A DNA stretch of 64,000 bases, taken from NCBI RefSeq assembly GCF_003012735.1, contig NZ_PXYI01000007.1:62001-126000 (forward strand). Direction: 5' to 3'. Of the stretch, positions 1 to 8,829 are shown one piece after another. This stretch comes from Allosphingosinicella deserti. Lineage in GTDB: Bacteria; Pseudomonadota; Alphaproteobacteria; Sphingomonadales; Sphingomonadaceae. Below the pieces are notes generated by a model, which was not told where the DNA came from, searched no databases, and saw only the letters and a list, made by a program, of their open reading frames with translations. The translations under genes and the position numbers were made by a program. Position 1 is the stretch's first letter. Each line of letters begins with the position of its first letter.

Positions 1-1
1 A

Positions 2-889
2 GTGGTCGCACGGCTGCGGGGCGTCACCAAGACGCTCGGCGGCCGTCCGGTACTGAACGCAATCAGCCTCGAGGTGCGGGCCGGCGAAGTGACCGCCCTG
101 CTCGGGCCGAACGGCGCCGGGAAGACCACGACCGTGGGCGTGCTGACCGGCAGGTTCGCGCCCGACGCGGGCGAGGCGGAGTTGTTCGGGCTCGATCCGG
201 GGCGCCCCGCGGCGCGTGCGCGCATTGGGGTGGTGCTGCAGAGCGCCGGGCTTCCGGACGTGCTGACGGTGCGGGAGCTGGTGTCCCTGCATTCCGGCTA
301 TTATCGCCGACCACGCGAGATCCACGAGACGATGGCATTGGCAGGGCTCGAGGGACTGGAAAAGCGGCGTGCCGGCGCGCTTTCCGGCGGACAGCTCCGA
401 CGGCTCCATTACGCGCTCGCCATCTGCGGACAGCCGGATTTGCTGGTCCTCGACGAACCCACGACCGGCCTCGATCACGAGGCGCGCCGGCGGCTCTGGT
501 CCAGCGTCCGTGCCGAAGCCGATGCGGGGACCGCGGTGCTGCTGACGACCCATTATCTGGAGGAGGCGGATGCGCTCGCCGATCGCATCATCGTCATCGA
601 CGACGGCCGGATCGTCGCCGACGCCACGCCGTCCGGGATCAAGGCGGATGTCGCCGGATCGACCATACGCTGCCGCACGATGCTTCCCGATCCGGCGCTC
701 GCGGCGCTGCCGGGCGTCCGGTCGGTCCGTCGGAGCGGCGGCGCAGCGACCTTGCTCGTCGCCGACGGCGCCGTTGCGGCGCGGGCGCTGCTCGGGGCGG
801 ATCCGTCGGTTTCGGATCTGACGATCAGCGCGGCCTCGCTGGAAGACGCGCTCGGCGATCTTTCCGCCACCATTCGAAAGGCAGCATGA
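2..889 (+). CDS. ABC transporter ATP-binding protein (drug/lipid exporter type), possibly 5'-truncated
   Basis: ATP-hydrolysing subunit of an ABC-2 type exporter. The Walker A motif GPNGAGKT is at residues 35-42, the signature LSGGQ at about 127-131, Walker B LLVLDEP at 147-153, and the switch histidine in LTTHYLEEAD is H184. Beyond about residue 210 is a short C-terminal domain like those of CcmA/DrrA-type ATPases. The stop overlaps the permease start by ATGA, so the two are translationally coupled. The frame opens with GTG at the second base of the window, so the true start may lie further upstream. The substrate cannot be read from the sequence. The two-component genes just downstream suggest the exporter is induced by a membrane or antibiotic stress signal, which is inference. 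Confidence 0.93.
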   Translation: MVARLRGVTKTLGGRPVLNAISLEVRAGEVTALLGPNGAGKTTTVGVLTGRFAPDAGEAELFGLDPGRPAARARIGVVLQSAGLPDVLTVRELVSLHSGYYRRPREIHETMALAGLEGLEKRRAGALSGGQLRRLHYALAICGQPDLLVLDEPTTGLDHEARRRLWSSVRAEADAGTAVLLTTHYLEEADALADRIIVIDDGRIVADATPSGIKADVAGSTIRCRTMLPDPALAALPGVRSVRRSGGAATLLVADGAVAARALLGADPSVSDLTISAASLEDALGDLSATIRKAA

Positions 890-1641
890 TGGAAAATGCA
901 CTTGCCCGTCCGGCCGGCGTGTTCGCCCGCGAGAGCGTCGCGGAACTGCGCAAGAATCTGCGCCTGCCGCAGTTCGCGCTGCCGACGATCCTCACGCCGG
1001 CATTGTTCTATGGCCTGTTCGCCGTCATGCTCAACAAGGCCGGGCCAGGCGCGGCGGCCTATTCGCTGGCGACGTTCGGCGTGTTCGCAGCCACCGGGCC
1101 GGCCTTGTTCGGCTTCGGCGCCGGCGTCGCCGTCGAACGGGAGAACGGGCTGATCGAGCTCAAGCGGGTGTCACCGCTTCCGGCCGGCGCCTACATCTGC
1201 GCGAAACTGGTCTCCGCCGGAGCGATGGCGGCGCTTGCGCTGGCGATGATCTACGCCTTGTCCCTGATCGGCGGAGTCCGCCTGCCGCCGGAACAATGGG
1301 CCTTGCTGGTGATCGTCCACCTGCTGTCGGTGATCCCGTTCGCGCTGCTCGGCTTCGCGATCGGCATGCGTGTGGGGGCGAAGGGCGCGATCGCCGCAGC
1401 CAACGCGCTGTACCTCGGCTTCTCGATCCTGGGCGGCCTGTGGATGCCGATCACGATCCTGCCGGGCTGGATGCAGCAGGCGGCCTGGCTGACGCCGTCC
1501 TTCCATCTCGGCCAGATCGCGCTGTCGACGATCGGTGTGCCGCCGCAGGGATCGGCGCCGTGGCATGTCGCGGCGCTCGTGTTCATCACGGCGGCGGCGG
1601 CGTGGCTGGCACTGCGGGGCTGGCGGCGGAGCCCGGCTTGA
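886..1641 (+). CDS. ABC-2 type transporter permease
   Basis: Membrane partner of the preceding ATPase, 251 residues with about six hydrophobic segments, matching the ABC-2 permease fold of drug and lipid exporters. An extended membrane segment starts near residue 30. The conserved C-terminal pattern of this family is visible around residues 185-215 (LGFSILGGLWMPITILPGWM, then the helix beginning WLTPSFHLGQ). It starts at the ATG inside the ATGA overlap with the upstream gene. The next gene begins at or just after its stop, so ATPase, permease, kinase and regulator look like one operon. Substrate unknown. Confidence 0.92.
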   Translation: MMENALARPAGVFARESVAELRKNLRLPQFALPTILTPALFYGLFAVMLNKAGPGAAAYSLATFGVFAATGPALFGFGAGVAVERENGLIELKRVSPLPAGAYICAKLVSAGAMAALALAMIYALSLIGGVRLPPEQWALLVIVHLLSVIPFALLGFAIGMRVGAKGAIAAANALYLGFSILGGLWMPITILPGWMQQAAWLTPSFHLGQIALSTIGVPPQGSAPWHVAALVFITAAAAWLALRGWRRSPA

Positions 1642-1664
1642 CCGCCGCCGGGCCGCAGGCGAGC

Positions 1665-2777
1665 ATGGCCGCCATGCGACAGGCCGCGCCCTCTTCCGCT
1701 TCCGAGCAACGCTGGTATCAACGCATAGCCGACGTCCAGCGTCCCTGGATCTGGCTGATCTACCTGCCGCTTTTCGGCGTGACCTGGCTCGTCGAGCGCC
1801 CGAGCCTGCGCGATCTGATCGCCTCCGGCGCCGGGTTGATCCTGTTCCTGGCGCTCTACGTCTGCGCGTCCCGGCAGCGCGGCGTCCGGATCATCCTTCC
1901 CGCCGTGCTGATGCTGTTGCTGTCGTTCGCGATGATCCCGTTCGGAGGCAATTGGACGGTGCTCGCCGTTTACGCCTGTTCGACGGCCGCGGAAGTTCGT
2001 CCGGCGCGCAAGGCCGTGCCGATCGTCGCGATGCTGGTGCTTGCCTCGGTCGCCGCGGCGATCGCGCTTCGAACACCATGGTATTTCGTCGCCATGCTCG
2101 CCGTGTTCGAAACGATGGTGGTCTACGCCAAGATGGCCGGCATGGCCCTCGGCGAGAAACATGGTGCGCTCTTGAAGGCGCAGGAGGAAGTGCGGTTGCT
2201 GGCCCAGGAAGCGGAACGGGAACGGATCGCCCGCGATCTGCACGATCTGCTCGGCCGCACGCTGACTTTGATCGCGCTCAAATCCGATCTTGCCGGGCGG
2301 TTGCTTCACGCCGATGCGGATGCGGCCGCGCGCGAGATAAGCGAGGTCGCGGAGACCGCACGGGGCGCACTGGCGGAGGTTCGCGCCACGGTTTCGGGCA
2401 TGGCCCACGCCGGCCTGGCACGGGAAATCGAGGCATCCCGCGCGGCGCTCGCCACGGCCGACATCGCCTGCGAGGTCGAAGGAGAGGGGCTGCCGGTCCC
2501 CGCTGCGAACGGCGCCGTGCTTGCGATGGCGCTGAGGGAAGCGATCACGAACGTGATTCGCCACGCCGAGGCAAGCCGCTGCCGGATCCAGCTCGTGAAC
2601 GACGCGGGTGAAATCCGTCTGAACGTGACCGACGACGGGCAGGGCGGGAGCTTTCAGGAAGGCGCCGGGCTGCAGGGGATGCGCGCGCGCCTGGCGGCGG
2701 CGGGCGGTCGCCTGCGGATCGGGGCGGGTGCAGGCGGAACCGAGATTTCGGCGGCGGTGCCGGCGGCGGCTTCGTGA
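1665..2777 (+). CDS. Sensor histidine kinase, DesK/NarX-like (HisKA_3)
   Basis: Membrane-bound sensor kinase of 370 residues. About five transmembrane segments fill residues 28-160, followed by a coiled region and a HisKA_3 dimerisation domain. The phosphoacceptor is H193 in ERIARDLHDLLGRTL. A short HATPase_c domain follows, with the N-box ALREAITNVIRHA and the G-box DDGQGG. This is the DesK/LiaS layout, where the sensing signal is usually membrane state or a cell-envelope drug. I chose ATG 1665. A TTG at 1638 overlapping the permease stop is an alternative and would add nine residues. The 3' end overlaps the response regulator (GTGA), so the two are co-translated. Confidence 0.9.
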   Translation: MAAMRQAAPSSASEQRWYQRIADVQRPWIWLIYLPLFGVTWLVERPSLRDLIASGAGLILFLALYVCASRQRGVRIILPAVLMLLLSFAMIPFGGNWTVLAVYACSTAAEVRPARKAVPIVAMLVLASVAAAIALRTPWYFVAMLAVFETMVVYAKMAGMALGEKHGALLKAQEEVRLLAQEAERERIARDLHDLLGRTLTLIALKSDLAGRLLHADADAAAREISEVAETARGALAEVRATVSGMAHAGLAREIEASRAALATADIACEVEGEGLPVPAANGAVLAMALREAITNVIRHAEASRCRIQLVNDAGEIRLNVTDDGQGGSFQEGAGLQGMRARLAAAGGRLRIGAGAGGTEISAAVPAAAS

Positions 2778-3379
2778 TCCGGATCGTCATCGCCGAGGAC
2801 CAGGCGCTGGTGCTCGGCGCGATCGCGTCGCTGCTCGCGCTCGAGCCGGATCTGGAGATTGTCGGACGGGCGGCGGACGGGCCGCAGGCGCTGGAGCTGG
2901 TGCGCGGCCTGCAGCCCGACATATTGCTGTCGGACATCGAGATGCCGGGGCTCACCGGCATCGAAGTCGCCGCCCGGCTCAAGGACTGCGGCGTACCGAC
3001 ACGGGTGCTGATCGTCACGACCTTCGGCCGGGCCGGCTATTTGCGGCGCGCGATCGACGCGGGAGTCTGCGGCTATCTGCTCAAGGACAGCCCGGCGGAC
3101 CGGCTGGCGGATGCGATCCGCCGGGTTGCCGCGGGCGGTCGGGTGATCGACCCGGAACTCGCCTCGGTGGCCGCCTTCGCGCCGGCCGATCCGCTCAGCG
3201 ACCGGGAACGCGCCGTGCTACGGCTTGCGCAGGACGGCCGTTCGAACAAGGAAATCGGCCGCGCGATGGCGCTTTCGCCCGGTACCGTGCGCAATTACCT
3301 TTCCGAGGCGGCTGCCAAGCTTGGTGCCGCGAACCGGATCGAGGCGAGCCGCATCGCCCGCGAGAATGGCTGGCTTTGA
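2774..3379 (+). CDS. Response regulator, NarL/DesR family
   Basis: DNA-binding response regulator of 201 residues paired with the kinase upstream. The receiver domain spans about 1-120, with acidic residues E8/D9 and phosphoacceptor D54 (LLSDIEMPG). The LuxR-type helix-turn-helix spans about 137-195, with the recognisable pattern LSDRERAVLRLAQDGRSNKEI. Translation starts at GTG 2774 inside the kinase stop. It most likely controls the ABC exporter genes just upstream, as DesR-like regulators commonly do. No binding site was identified. Confidence 0.93.
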   Translation: MIRIVIAEDQALVLGAIASLLALEPDLEIVGRAADGPQALELVRGLQPDILLSDIEMPGLTGIEVAARLKDCGVPTRVLIVTTFGRAGYLRRAIDAGVCGYLLKDSPADRLADAIRRVAAGGRVIDPELASVAAFAPADPLSDRERAVLRLAQDGRSNKEIGRAMALSPGTVRNYLSEAAAKLGAANRIEASRIARENGWL

Positions 3380-3473
3380 GCGTGAAGCTCGCGCGCGTGA
3401 ATTGCGCAAGAGCGGGACCGACCGTGCTGGTGCTCATCTCTAGACCGGCGGACGAGCAACCAGGAGGGACGAG

Positions 3474-4340
3474 ATGAAACCGAGCCAACGCCAGCTCTAC
3501 GCCGAGCGGATCGAGCGTGTAGTCCAGCATGTCGAGGATCTCACGTTCGAGGGGCGCGCCCCGACGCTCGCGGAGCTGGCCGGCGTCGCGGCGATGTCCG
3601 AATTCCACTTCCATCGGATCTTTCGCCTGATGACCGGCGAGACTGTCGGGGAGGCCGTGCGCCGGATCCGGCTTGCGCGGACGCTGCCGTCGCTGGCCGC
3701 AGCGGGCACGATCACCCAGGCCGCAGGGGCGAGCGGCTATGCCACGCCGCAGGGTTTCGCACGCGCCTTGCGGCGCCAGGCCGGCACCTCCGCCAGCGCA
3801 GCACGGGGCGGAGCGGAGACGCTGGAGTCGCTTGCGGCGCAACTCCGCTCGCCGCCGCCGGGCGCGACGGCGCCCGCGCTCTCGGTCGAGATCGTGTCCG
3901 TCGATCCGTTCCGCCTGCTCGCGATCCGCAATGTCGGGGACTATGCGGAATTGAACGGGAGCTATACCCGCCTGTTCGATCTCGTCCTGGCGCAGATTCC
4001 GATGAAGGATCTGCGCGGCATCTACGGCGTACCGCACGACGATCCGCGATTCACCCCTGCCGAGGCCTGTCGGTGCGACTGCGCCCTCGCTGTGGGAAGT
4101 GCGGGGCGCCCGACCGGCGAGCTTGCCGAACTGCACCTTGGCGGCGGCAGCCATGCGCGGCTGCGCCATCTCGGTTGCTATGACGACATGCCCGCCAGCA
4201 TCGACCGTCTTTATGCCGCGACCCTGTTGCAGGCCGATTGCGAGATCGGCTCCGCCCCCGCCTTCGTCCACTATCTCGACGATCCCGAGGAGGTCGCGGA
4301 GGCCGAACTCCGCGCCGACATCTATCTGCCGCTGGCATAA
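3474..4340 (+). CDS. AraC family regulator with GyrI-like effector domain
   Basis: Transcription regulator of 288 residues. Two AraC-type helix-turn-helix motifs occupy about residues 10-110 (LAELAGVAAMSEFHFHRIFR for the first helix pair). A C-terminal GyrI-like small-molecule-binding domain occupies about 125-288 and contains VDPFRLLAIRNVGDY and the family ending LDDPEEV...ADIYLPL. This N-terminal HTH plus C-terminal GyrI-like order is the Rob/SoxS-related drug-responsive arrangement. A strong AGGAGG sits 6 bases before ATG 3474. The effector is unknown. Proximity to the exporter genes makes drug sensing plausible but unproven. Confidence 0.92.
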   Translation: MKPSQRQLYAERIERVVQHVEDLTFEGRAPTLAELAGVAAMSEFHFHRIFRLMTGETVGEAVRRIRLARTLPSLAAAGTITQAAGASGYATPQGFARALRRQAGTSASAARGGAETLESLAAQLRSPPPGATAPALSVEIVSVDPFRLLAIRNVGDYAELNGSYTRLFDLVLAQIPMKDLRGIYGVPHDDPRFTPAEACRCDCALAVGSAGRPTGELAELHLGGGSHARLRHLGCYDDMPASIDRLYAATLLQADCEIGSAPAFVHYLDDPEEVAEAELRADIYLPLA

Positions 4341-4386
4341 AGCCTGCGGCAGCACCATCTCAGGCATTGCGAACAGGAGATTCTCG

Positions 4387-4764
4387 ATGTCCCAACGGCC
4401 GCAGCTGGTCCCCCATGCGGGGCACCCGATCATCGTCGAGCCCAATCCGAGACGGATCATCGTTCGGGCCGGCGAGACCGTGATCGGCGACACGGGCAAT
4501 GCGCTGAGCTTGCGCGAAGCCTCCTACCCGGCGGTTCACTATATCCCCCGCGAGGATGTCGACATGGGGGCGCTGAAGCGCTCCGCGCATTCCAGCTATT
4601 GTCCGTACAAGGGCGAAGCAGCCTATTTCGACATCGTCTCTCTGGGCGAACCCGGCCGCAATGCGGTCTGGACCTATGAGCAGCCGTTCGATGCCGTGGC
4701 AGATATCGCCGGCCACCTCGCTTTCTATCCCGAGCGCGTGTCCATCGCCGAAAAGGAAAGCTGA
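4387..4764 (+). CDS. DUF427 domain protein
   Basis: Soluble protein of 125 residues of the DUF427 family, recognisable by HSSYCPYKGEAAYFDI, the AVWTYEQPFDAV segment and the ending HLAFYPERV. Members are small single-domain beta-barrel proteins of unsettled function, widespread in bacteria and fungi. I start it at ATG 4387, preceded by AACAGGAGATT as a ribosome-binding site. The frame is open further upstream but overlaps the AraC gene. It follows that regulator by 46 bases and may be co-transcribed with it. Confidence 0.9.
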   Translation: MSQRPQLVPHAGHPIIVEPNPRRIIVRAGETVIGDTGNALSLREASYPAVHYIPREDVDMGALKRSAHSSYCPYKGEAAYFDIVSLGEPGRNAVWTYEQPFDAVADIAGHLAFYPERVSIAEKES

Positions 4765-4781
4765 GCGGTTCGCAGCTCGGC

Positions 4782-5020
4782 TCAGCGGCGAATGTCGACG
4801 GAGAGCAGCAGGCGGTTATAGCCCGTCCCCTCTTTCCAGATGTCGCGATTGGCGAGGCGGATCGCAAATTCGGCGCGTTTCCGAAGCGCCAGCGGGATCG
4901 GGCAGGCTCAGCAGCAGATCGTAGCGTCCCGGCGCAAGCGTGCCGGGCAGAGCCGCGGAGACGGCGACGTCGGTGACGCTGCCGGCGGATCGACGTTCAG
5001 GCCGCCCGCCGGTCACTGTG
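4782..5020 (-). pseudogene. Frameshifted C-terminal remnant of a DUF4832-like protein
   Basis: No intact gene is present, but two adjacent reverse frames read as consecutive pieces of the C-terminus of a DUF4832 (glycoside-hydrolase-associated) protein. One frame gives LAPGRYDLLLSLPDP. The +1 frame then continues LALRKRAEFAIRLANRD, IWKEGTGYNRLLLSVDI and ends at a TGA at 4784-4782. Removing one base near 4890 would join them into a continuous family-like C-terminus. Only about 70-80 residues of what is normally a protein of several hundred residues remain, directly behind the 3' end of the next minus-strand gene. The upstream limit is approximate. A one-base sequencing error could explain the shift but not the missing N-terminal part. 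Confidence 0.6.
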
Positions 5021-5041
5021 CAGGGGCTGCTGCGTCCCTGC

Positions 5042-5989
5042 TCAATAAGCACGGACGAGGTCGTCCCGCGACCAGATGATCGCGTAATCGGTGGGCAGGT
5101 AGCTGCCCTCCTCATAGCGCGCGCGCCGATCGGCCGAGGTCGCAGTCGCGTTGGCGATCGCGCTTTCGTTGCTGCCGATCCTCATCCGGAACGCGCCATG
5201 ATCGACCTGGAGCGCCTGTGCGAACTGGATCCGGGGGCTGATCCGCGTGATCGCCGGATCGTAGAACCAGGCGCTGCCGAACACGCCCCGCACGTGGGGC
5301 AAGGCGGGAAGCGCGAGCGCCGCAAGGCGCAGCGCCTCGCGCCAGCCCGGCTCGTTCCAATAGGCCTTGGCGACCGGATCGTGGGTATGCCCCTCCAGCA
5401 TCGGCGCGCGCCCCCGGCAGCGCAGGAAGACATGGGCCGCAGCGGCCGGACCTGCGCGCAACACGGTTTTCGCGGAGAGGCCGGAATGCGGCCACCAGAG
5501 CTGCGCAAAGCCAGGGATCATCACAAGGCGAACGAGCCACAGATCCTTGAGGAAGCGGTCCGCGCGCAGATCGGCGAAGCCCGGATCCGCCTGGATCTGA
5601 TCGAGGATACGGTGGAAGGCGTCGACATAGTGAAGGGCGAATTCCGGGGCGAGCCCCGTCCGCGGAAAGGCGGCCTCGAAATTCTCGATGTGCGAGAGCA
5701 TCAGGGCGCACAGCCAGGGCGCACGCGCCGGCTCGGGCAGGGAGAGCCAGAGCGCCATCGCCTCCTCGCCGGGGTCGGTATAGCGGAACACCGGCGCAAG
5801 GGATGCCGAGGCGGACTCGAAACGGGCAAAATCCAACTGACCCGCCGCGCGGCCGAGCTCGGGAAAGGCGCGGGCCAGGGACTGGGAAACCTCTGCGAGC
5901 CGATTCCGATAGGGGAGCCGACCGCGCCATTTCCTGAACAGCGTATCGGCCGGGATCTCCGGCATGTTCTGCTGAATATCGGCGATCAT
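5042..5989 (-). CDS. Conserved hypothetical protein linked to a polysaccharide deacetylase
   Basis: Protein of 315 residues that I cannot assign to a family. No signal peptide or membrane segment is obvious. It is rich in aromatic residues and arginine, with conserved-looking blocks LWLVRLVMIPGFAQLWWPHS (about 150-170), MLEGHTHDPVAKAYWNEPGW (about 195-215) and VFGSAWFYDPAITRISPRI (about 235-255). The start ATG overlaps the stop of the deacetylase gene (ATGA), so the products are made together and probably act in the same pathway, presumably surface polysaccharide synthesis or modification. That role is inferred from context only. Confidence 0.85.
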   Translation of the reverse strand: MIADIQQNMPEIPADTLFRKWRGRLPYRNRLAEVSQSLARAFPELGRAAGQLDFARFESASASLAPVFRYTDPGEEAMALWLSLPEPARAPWLCALMLSHIENFEAAFPRTGLAPEFALHYVDAFHRILDQIQADPGFADLRADRFLKDLWLVRLVMIPGFAQLWWPHSGLSAKTVLRAGPAAAAHVFLRCRGRAPMLEGHTHDPVAKAYWNEPGWREALRLAALALPALPHVRGVFGSAWFYDPAITRISPRIQFAQALQVDHGAFRMRIGSNESAIANATATSADRRARYEEGSYLPTDYAIIWSRDDLVRAY

Positions 5990-7038
5990 GAAAGGCTCCG
6001 CGGGGACGCGTGCATTTGGCCGTCGTGGCTCCGTTCCCCGGAAGAGCGAGCGTCGGAGACGGGGCCTTGCCTGCGTCCCGTCGCGCGCGCCGCCGCGGAT
6101 CGTGCCGCGTGGAGCAAGTGAAGCATTCCAGAGAGATAAGCTTCGAACTCCGCATCGGCGATGCTGCGGCTGTCGAGCAGGCGCCGGAGCATGAGCAGGT
6201 CGGATCCGGGCGGGTTCAGGCCGTGCTCGACGAGGGTTGCGGATCGGATGCCGCAGGCATCCAGGATCTGCGGAGCGGCAGGGTGGAATGCGCCGCAGGG
6301 GTAGCAGAAATGGGCGAGGTGTTTCGGACCGATCGCGTCGGCGAGAAAGGCGCGGTTCTCGGCGATTTCGGCCGCGAGCCGATCGACATGGTCGTCGACC
6401 TCGATGTGGCGGTGGGTGTGCAATTGCACGTCCAGCCCCCGCCCATGTGCCGCACGCAGCTCATCCGGGCGCATGATCTCGAACTGACGCGTTTCCAGCC
6501 AATGTTCGTCGACGCCAAGGCTGCGCCCAAGCGCTCGGAGCCAGGCCGTCCGTTCCGCGGGCGGAAGTGCGTCGACCTCGGTGACGAGCTGTGCCGCTGG
6601 CAGGTCGCTGCGCCCGGAGGCTTCCTGGAAATAGCGGATCGCCATGTTCGAGACCGGCAACCCGCTTCCGGAATACCATGTGGTCGCATAGAGCGTCGCC
6701 GGCAGTTCGTATTTCTCGAGGATCGGCAGCATGTGGGTGAGCGTCGAGACCCAGCCATCGTCGATCGTGATCACCACCGACGGCCGCGAGAGCGTTCCCG
6801 CGGAAAGCCGGGTCACGGCGTCGTCCAGGGACAGCACGTCCAGGCCGGAGCGTCGCAGCAGCGCCATCCGCCGTTCGAACGTCTCCGGGGCCATGAAGCT
6901 GCAATTGCCGAACTGGTAGCCCGGGGTGACCCAAAGGCCGTGATAGCCGAGGATGCGCAGGTGGCCCGAGGTAAGCGCTCTGGAGAGCACCGGCAAACCG
7001 GTGTGACGCGCCAGCTGCAAGAGATTCCGCTTGAGCAA
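5986..7038 (-). CDS. Polysaccharide deacetylase (CE4/NodB-like)
   Basis: Predicted metal-dependent deacetylase of carbohydrate esterase family 4, 350 residues. The N-terminal strand reads HLRILGYHGLWVTPG. The catalytic Asp pair is in VVITIDDGWVST (about residue 92), the metal-binding HxxxH is within QLHTHRHIEVDDH (about 205-217), and CYPCGAFHPAA (about 243) is the downstream arginine-loop region. Here CYPCG replaces the more common RxPYG form. No clear Sec signal is visible, suggesting a cytoplasmic or membrane-associated enzyme like those in exopolysaccharide clusters. It lies behind the sigma-54 activator gene (gap 103 bp, with a GCCGGC hairpin at 7099-7113) and is coupled to the following gene. 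Confidence 0.88.
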   Translation of the reverse strand: MLKRNLLQLARHTGLPVLSRALTSGHLRILGYHGLWVTPGYQFGNCSFMAPETFERRMALLRRSGLDVLSLDDAVTRLSAGTLSRPSVVITIDDGWVSTLTHMLPILEKYELPATLYATTWYSGSGLPVSNMAIRYFQEASGRSDLPAAQLVTEVDALPPAERTAWLRALGRSLGVDEHWLETRQFEIMRPDELRAAHGRGLDVQLHTHRHIEVDDHVDRLAAEIAENRAFLADAIGPKHLAHFCYPCGAFHPAAPQILDACGIRSATLVEHGLNPPGSDLLMLRRLLDSRSIADAEFEAYLSGMLHLLHAARSAAARATGRRQGPVSDARSSGERSHDGQMHASPRSLS

Positions 7039-7141
7039 ACCAACCCCCGTTCGCTGACCCCCTTCCGGCCTAGCCGATATGGATTGCCAACTTCCTAAGC
7101 CGGCGACGCCGGCATTCCGCTCAGAGGCGGGCGTCCAAGCC

Positions 7142-8347
7142 TCATGCCGCTTTGGCGAGGCCGTGCTTGCGCATCTTCTCGATCAAGGTGGTGCGCTGGA
7201 GCGACAGCAACCGGGCGGCGTCGGCGACGACGCCTTCGGATTGGCGCAGAGCTTCGGAGATGTAGCGGGCCTCGAGGTCGCAGACGAGTTGCCGCAAATC
7301 GACCGGCGTGTCTCCGAACGCCGCGTCTAGCACTCGGATCAGGTCCGGCTGCGCGATCGCGACGGGTTCGGTCAGCGGTGACGGGTTCGGCGTGGGCGCA
7401 TGGCCTACCGCCGCCTCGTCCGCTTCGGCCCCCGGAAAAGGGAAGGGTAGCTCGCTCGCGCGCGGCACGGAGATCGGTCGGATCGGCGTGACGGCACATG
7501 AGGCAGGGCCTTCCGCCACGCCCGGCGCACAGGGCGCTGCGTTGCGGACGAAGCCCTTGACCCTGCGGCTGAGGATGGTTTCGGTCTGCTCGGCGCCGAT
7601 GGTCTGGCCGGCGAAGAGAATGGCGCCGCGCTCGACGACGTTGCGCAGCTCCCGGACATTGCCGGGCCACGGGTGGGCGACGAGGCGGTCGATCGCGGCG
7701 CCATCGAACCGCACGGCATTGCCGCTCTGGGCCAGGAAGTGACGCACGAGCAGGGGCACGTCTTCGCGGCGTTCGGCAAGGCTCGGCAGATCGATCGGGA
7801 AGACGGCAAGCCGGTAGAAGAGGTCTTCGCGGAAGCGGCCGTCGGCGATCGATTGCTCGATGTCGCGGTGGGTGGCGGAGACGATCCGCGTATCGACGGT
7901 GATCTCGCCGCGCCCGCCGACCCGCTGGACCGAGCGCTCTTCGAGCACCCGCAGCAGCTTCACCTGCATCTCGAACGGCATGTCGCCGATCTCGTCCAGG
8001 AACAGGGTGCCGCCATGAGCCTCCTCGAAGCGGCCGCTCTTCTGACTGACCGCGCCGGTGAACGAGCCTTTTTCGTGGCCGAACAATTCGGATTCGAGCA
8101 GCTCGCGCGGGATCGCACCGGTGTTGACCGCGACATAGTTGCCGGTGACGCGCGCACTTTCCGCATGCACGGCGCGGGCGACCATCTCCTTGCCCGATCC
8201 GGACGGGCCGGTGACCAGCACCGAGGCGTTGCTCGGCGCAACCTGGCGGACGAGATAGCGGATCTCGGCCATGATCGGGCTGACGCCGACGATCAGGCTT
8301 TCCGCATCGGGTCCGGCGAAGGCGGCCTTGTGCCATGACGCCGTCAC
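7142..8347 (-). CDS. Sigma-54-dependent transcriptional activator (AAA+ and Fis HTH, no receiver)
   Basis: Enhancer-binding activator of RpoN promoters. With a GTG start at 8347 it is 401 residues. The AAA+ domain has Walker A GPSGSGKE (about 47-54), the sigma-54 contact loop GSFTGA (about 94-99, Ser replacing the usual Ala of GAFTGA), the Walker B region GGTLFLDEIGDM and the sensor region HPWPGNVRELRN. The C-terminal Fis-type HTH reads EGVVADAARLLSLQRTTLIE. There is no N-terminal receiver or GAF domain, so activity must be set by expression or a partner protein. An alternative ATG at 8479 adds 44 residues without domain character, and AGGGGAT before the GTG supports the shorter form. Likely targets include the downstream polysaccharide genes (inference). 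Confidence 0.9.
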   Translation of the reverse strand: MTASWHKAAFAGPDAESLIVGVSPIMAEIRYLVRQVAPSNASVLVTGPSGSGKEMVARAVHAESARVTGNYVAVNTGAIPRELLESELFGHEKGSFTGAVSQKSGRFEEAHGGTLFLDEIGDMPFEMQVKLLRVLEERSVQRVGGRGEITVDTRIVSATHRDIEQSIADGRFREDLFYRLAVFPIDLPSLAERREDVPLLVRHFLAQSGNAVRFDGAAIDRLVAHPWPGNVRELRNVVERGAILFAGQTIGAEQTETILSRRVKGFVRNAAPCAPGVAEGPASCAVTPIRPISVPRASELPFPFPGAEADEAAVGHAPTPNPSPLTEPVAIAQPDLIRVLDAAFGDTPVDLRQLVCDLEARYISEALRQSEGVVADAARLLSLQRTTLIEKMRKHGLAKAA

Positions 8348-8829
8348 GAAGTGCGATCCCCTGCTGCGCTGCTCCGGCTGGAAACGATCATGTCTGCTCC
8401 CCCAAGCGTCTCTGCTGGAGCCTCTAATCCACCGGAGATAGTTAATAATGTGCAAACGACGATCGGCAGGGTGAAGCACGTCTGGCGGGTTGCGGAAACG
8501 GATCGATCAATGGTTCACGGCCCCGATTTTTGCAAGTGCCTGGAAATGCTCGGGAATATCAGGGTCGACGAGCGCTCTCATGGTTAACAAAATGTAAACG
8601 CCACGCGTGGTCTTCCCTACAGCAAATATCCTGGAGAATTTTCTACGCGCGCGGGGCGGCCGGCCGGCCGCAGGGCACGGCCGGATGGGAGGATGAGCGG
8701 CTCGGCGGCACGTGGATGGTCACCGGCCTGCGCACTTTTGCGAGGCCTGTCAGGGGCTTGCGACGAGGGGGCGCCTAGCGGGCAGGGAACACGGGCATGG
8801 TCCGAGGGTTGAGCCCGCGGAGGTTTCTT
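8348..8829 (+). other. Long intergenic region with palindromes
   Basis: About 480 bases between the minus-strand activator and the next plus-strand gene, with no convincing gene. It holds AT-rich promoter-like stretches (GTTAATAATG near 8440, GTTAACAAAATG near 8585), the perfect palindrome CCACGCGTGG at 8601-8610, and a 16-base perfect palindrome of alternating GGCC at 8656-8671. These could serve the divergent genes on either side, but no specific site can be named. Confidence 0.4.

Noticed and set aside
7099-7113. GCCGGC-GAC-GCCGGC hairpin after the sigma-54 activator gene
   Set aside because: Only six pairs and no T-run on either strand; not called as a terminator.
7039-7141. Possible sigma-54 promoter before the deacetylase gene
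   Set aside because: TGGCAATCC... was examined for GG-N10-GC spacing but the -12 GC is missing at the required position.
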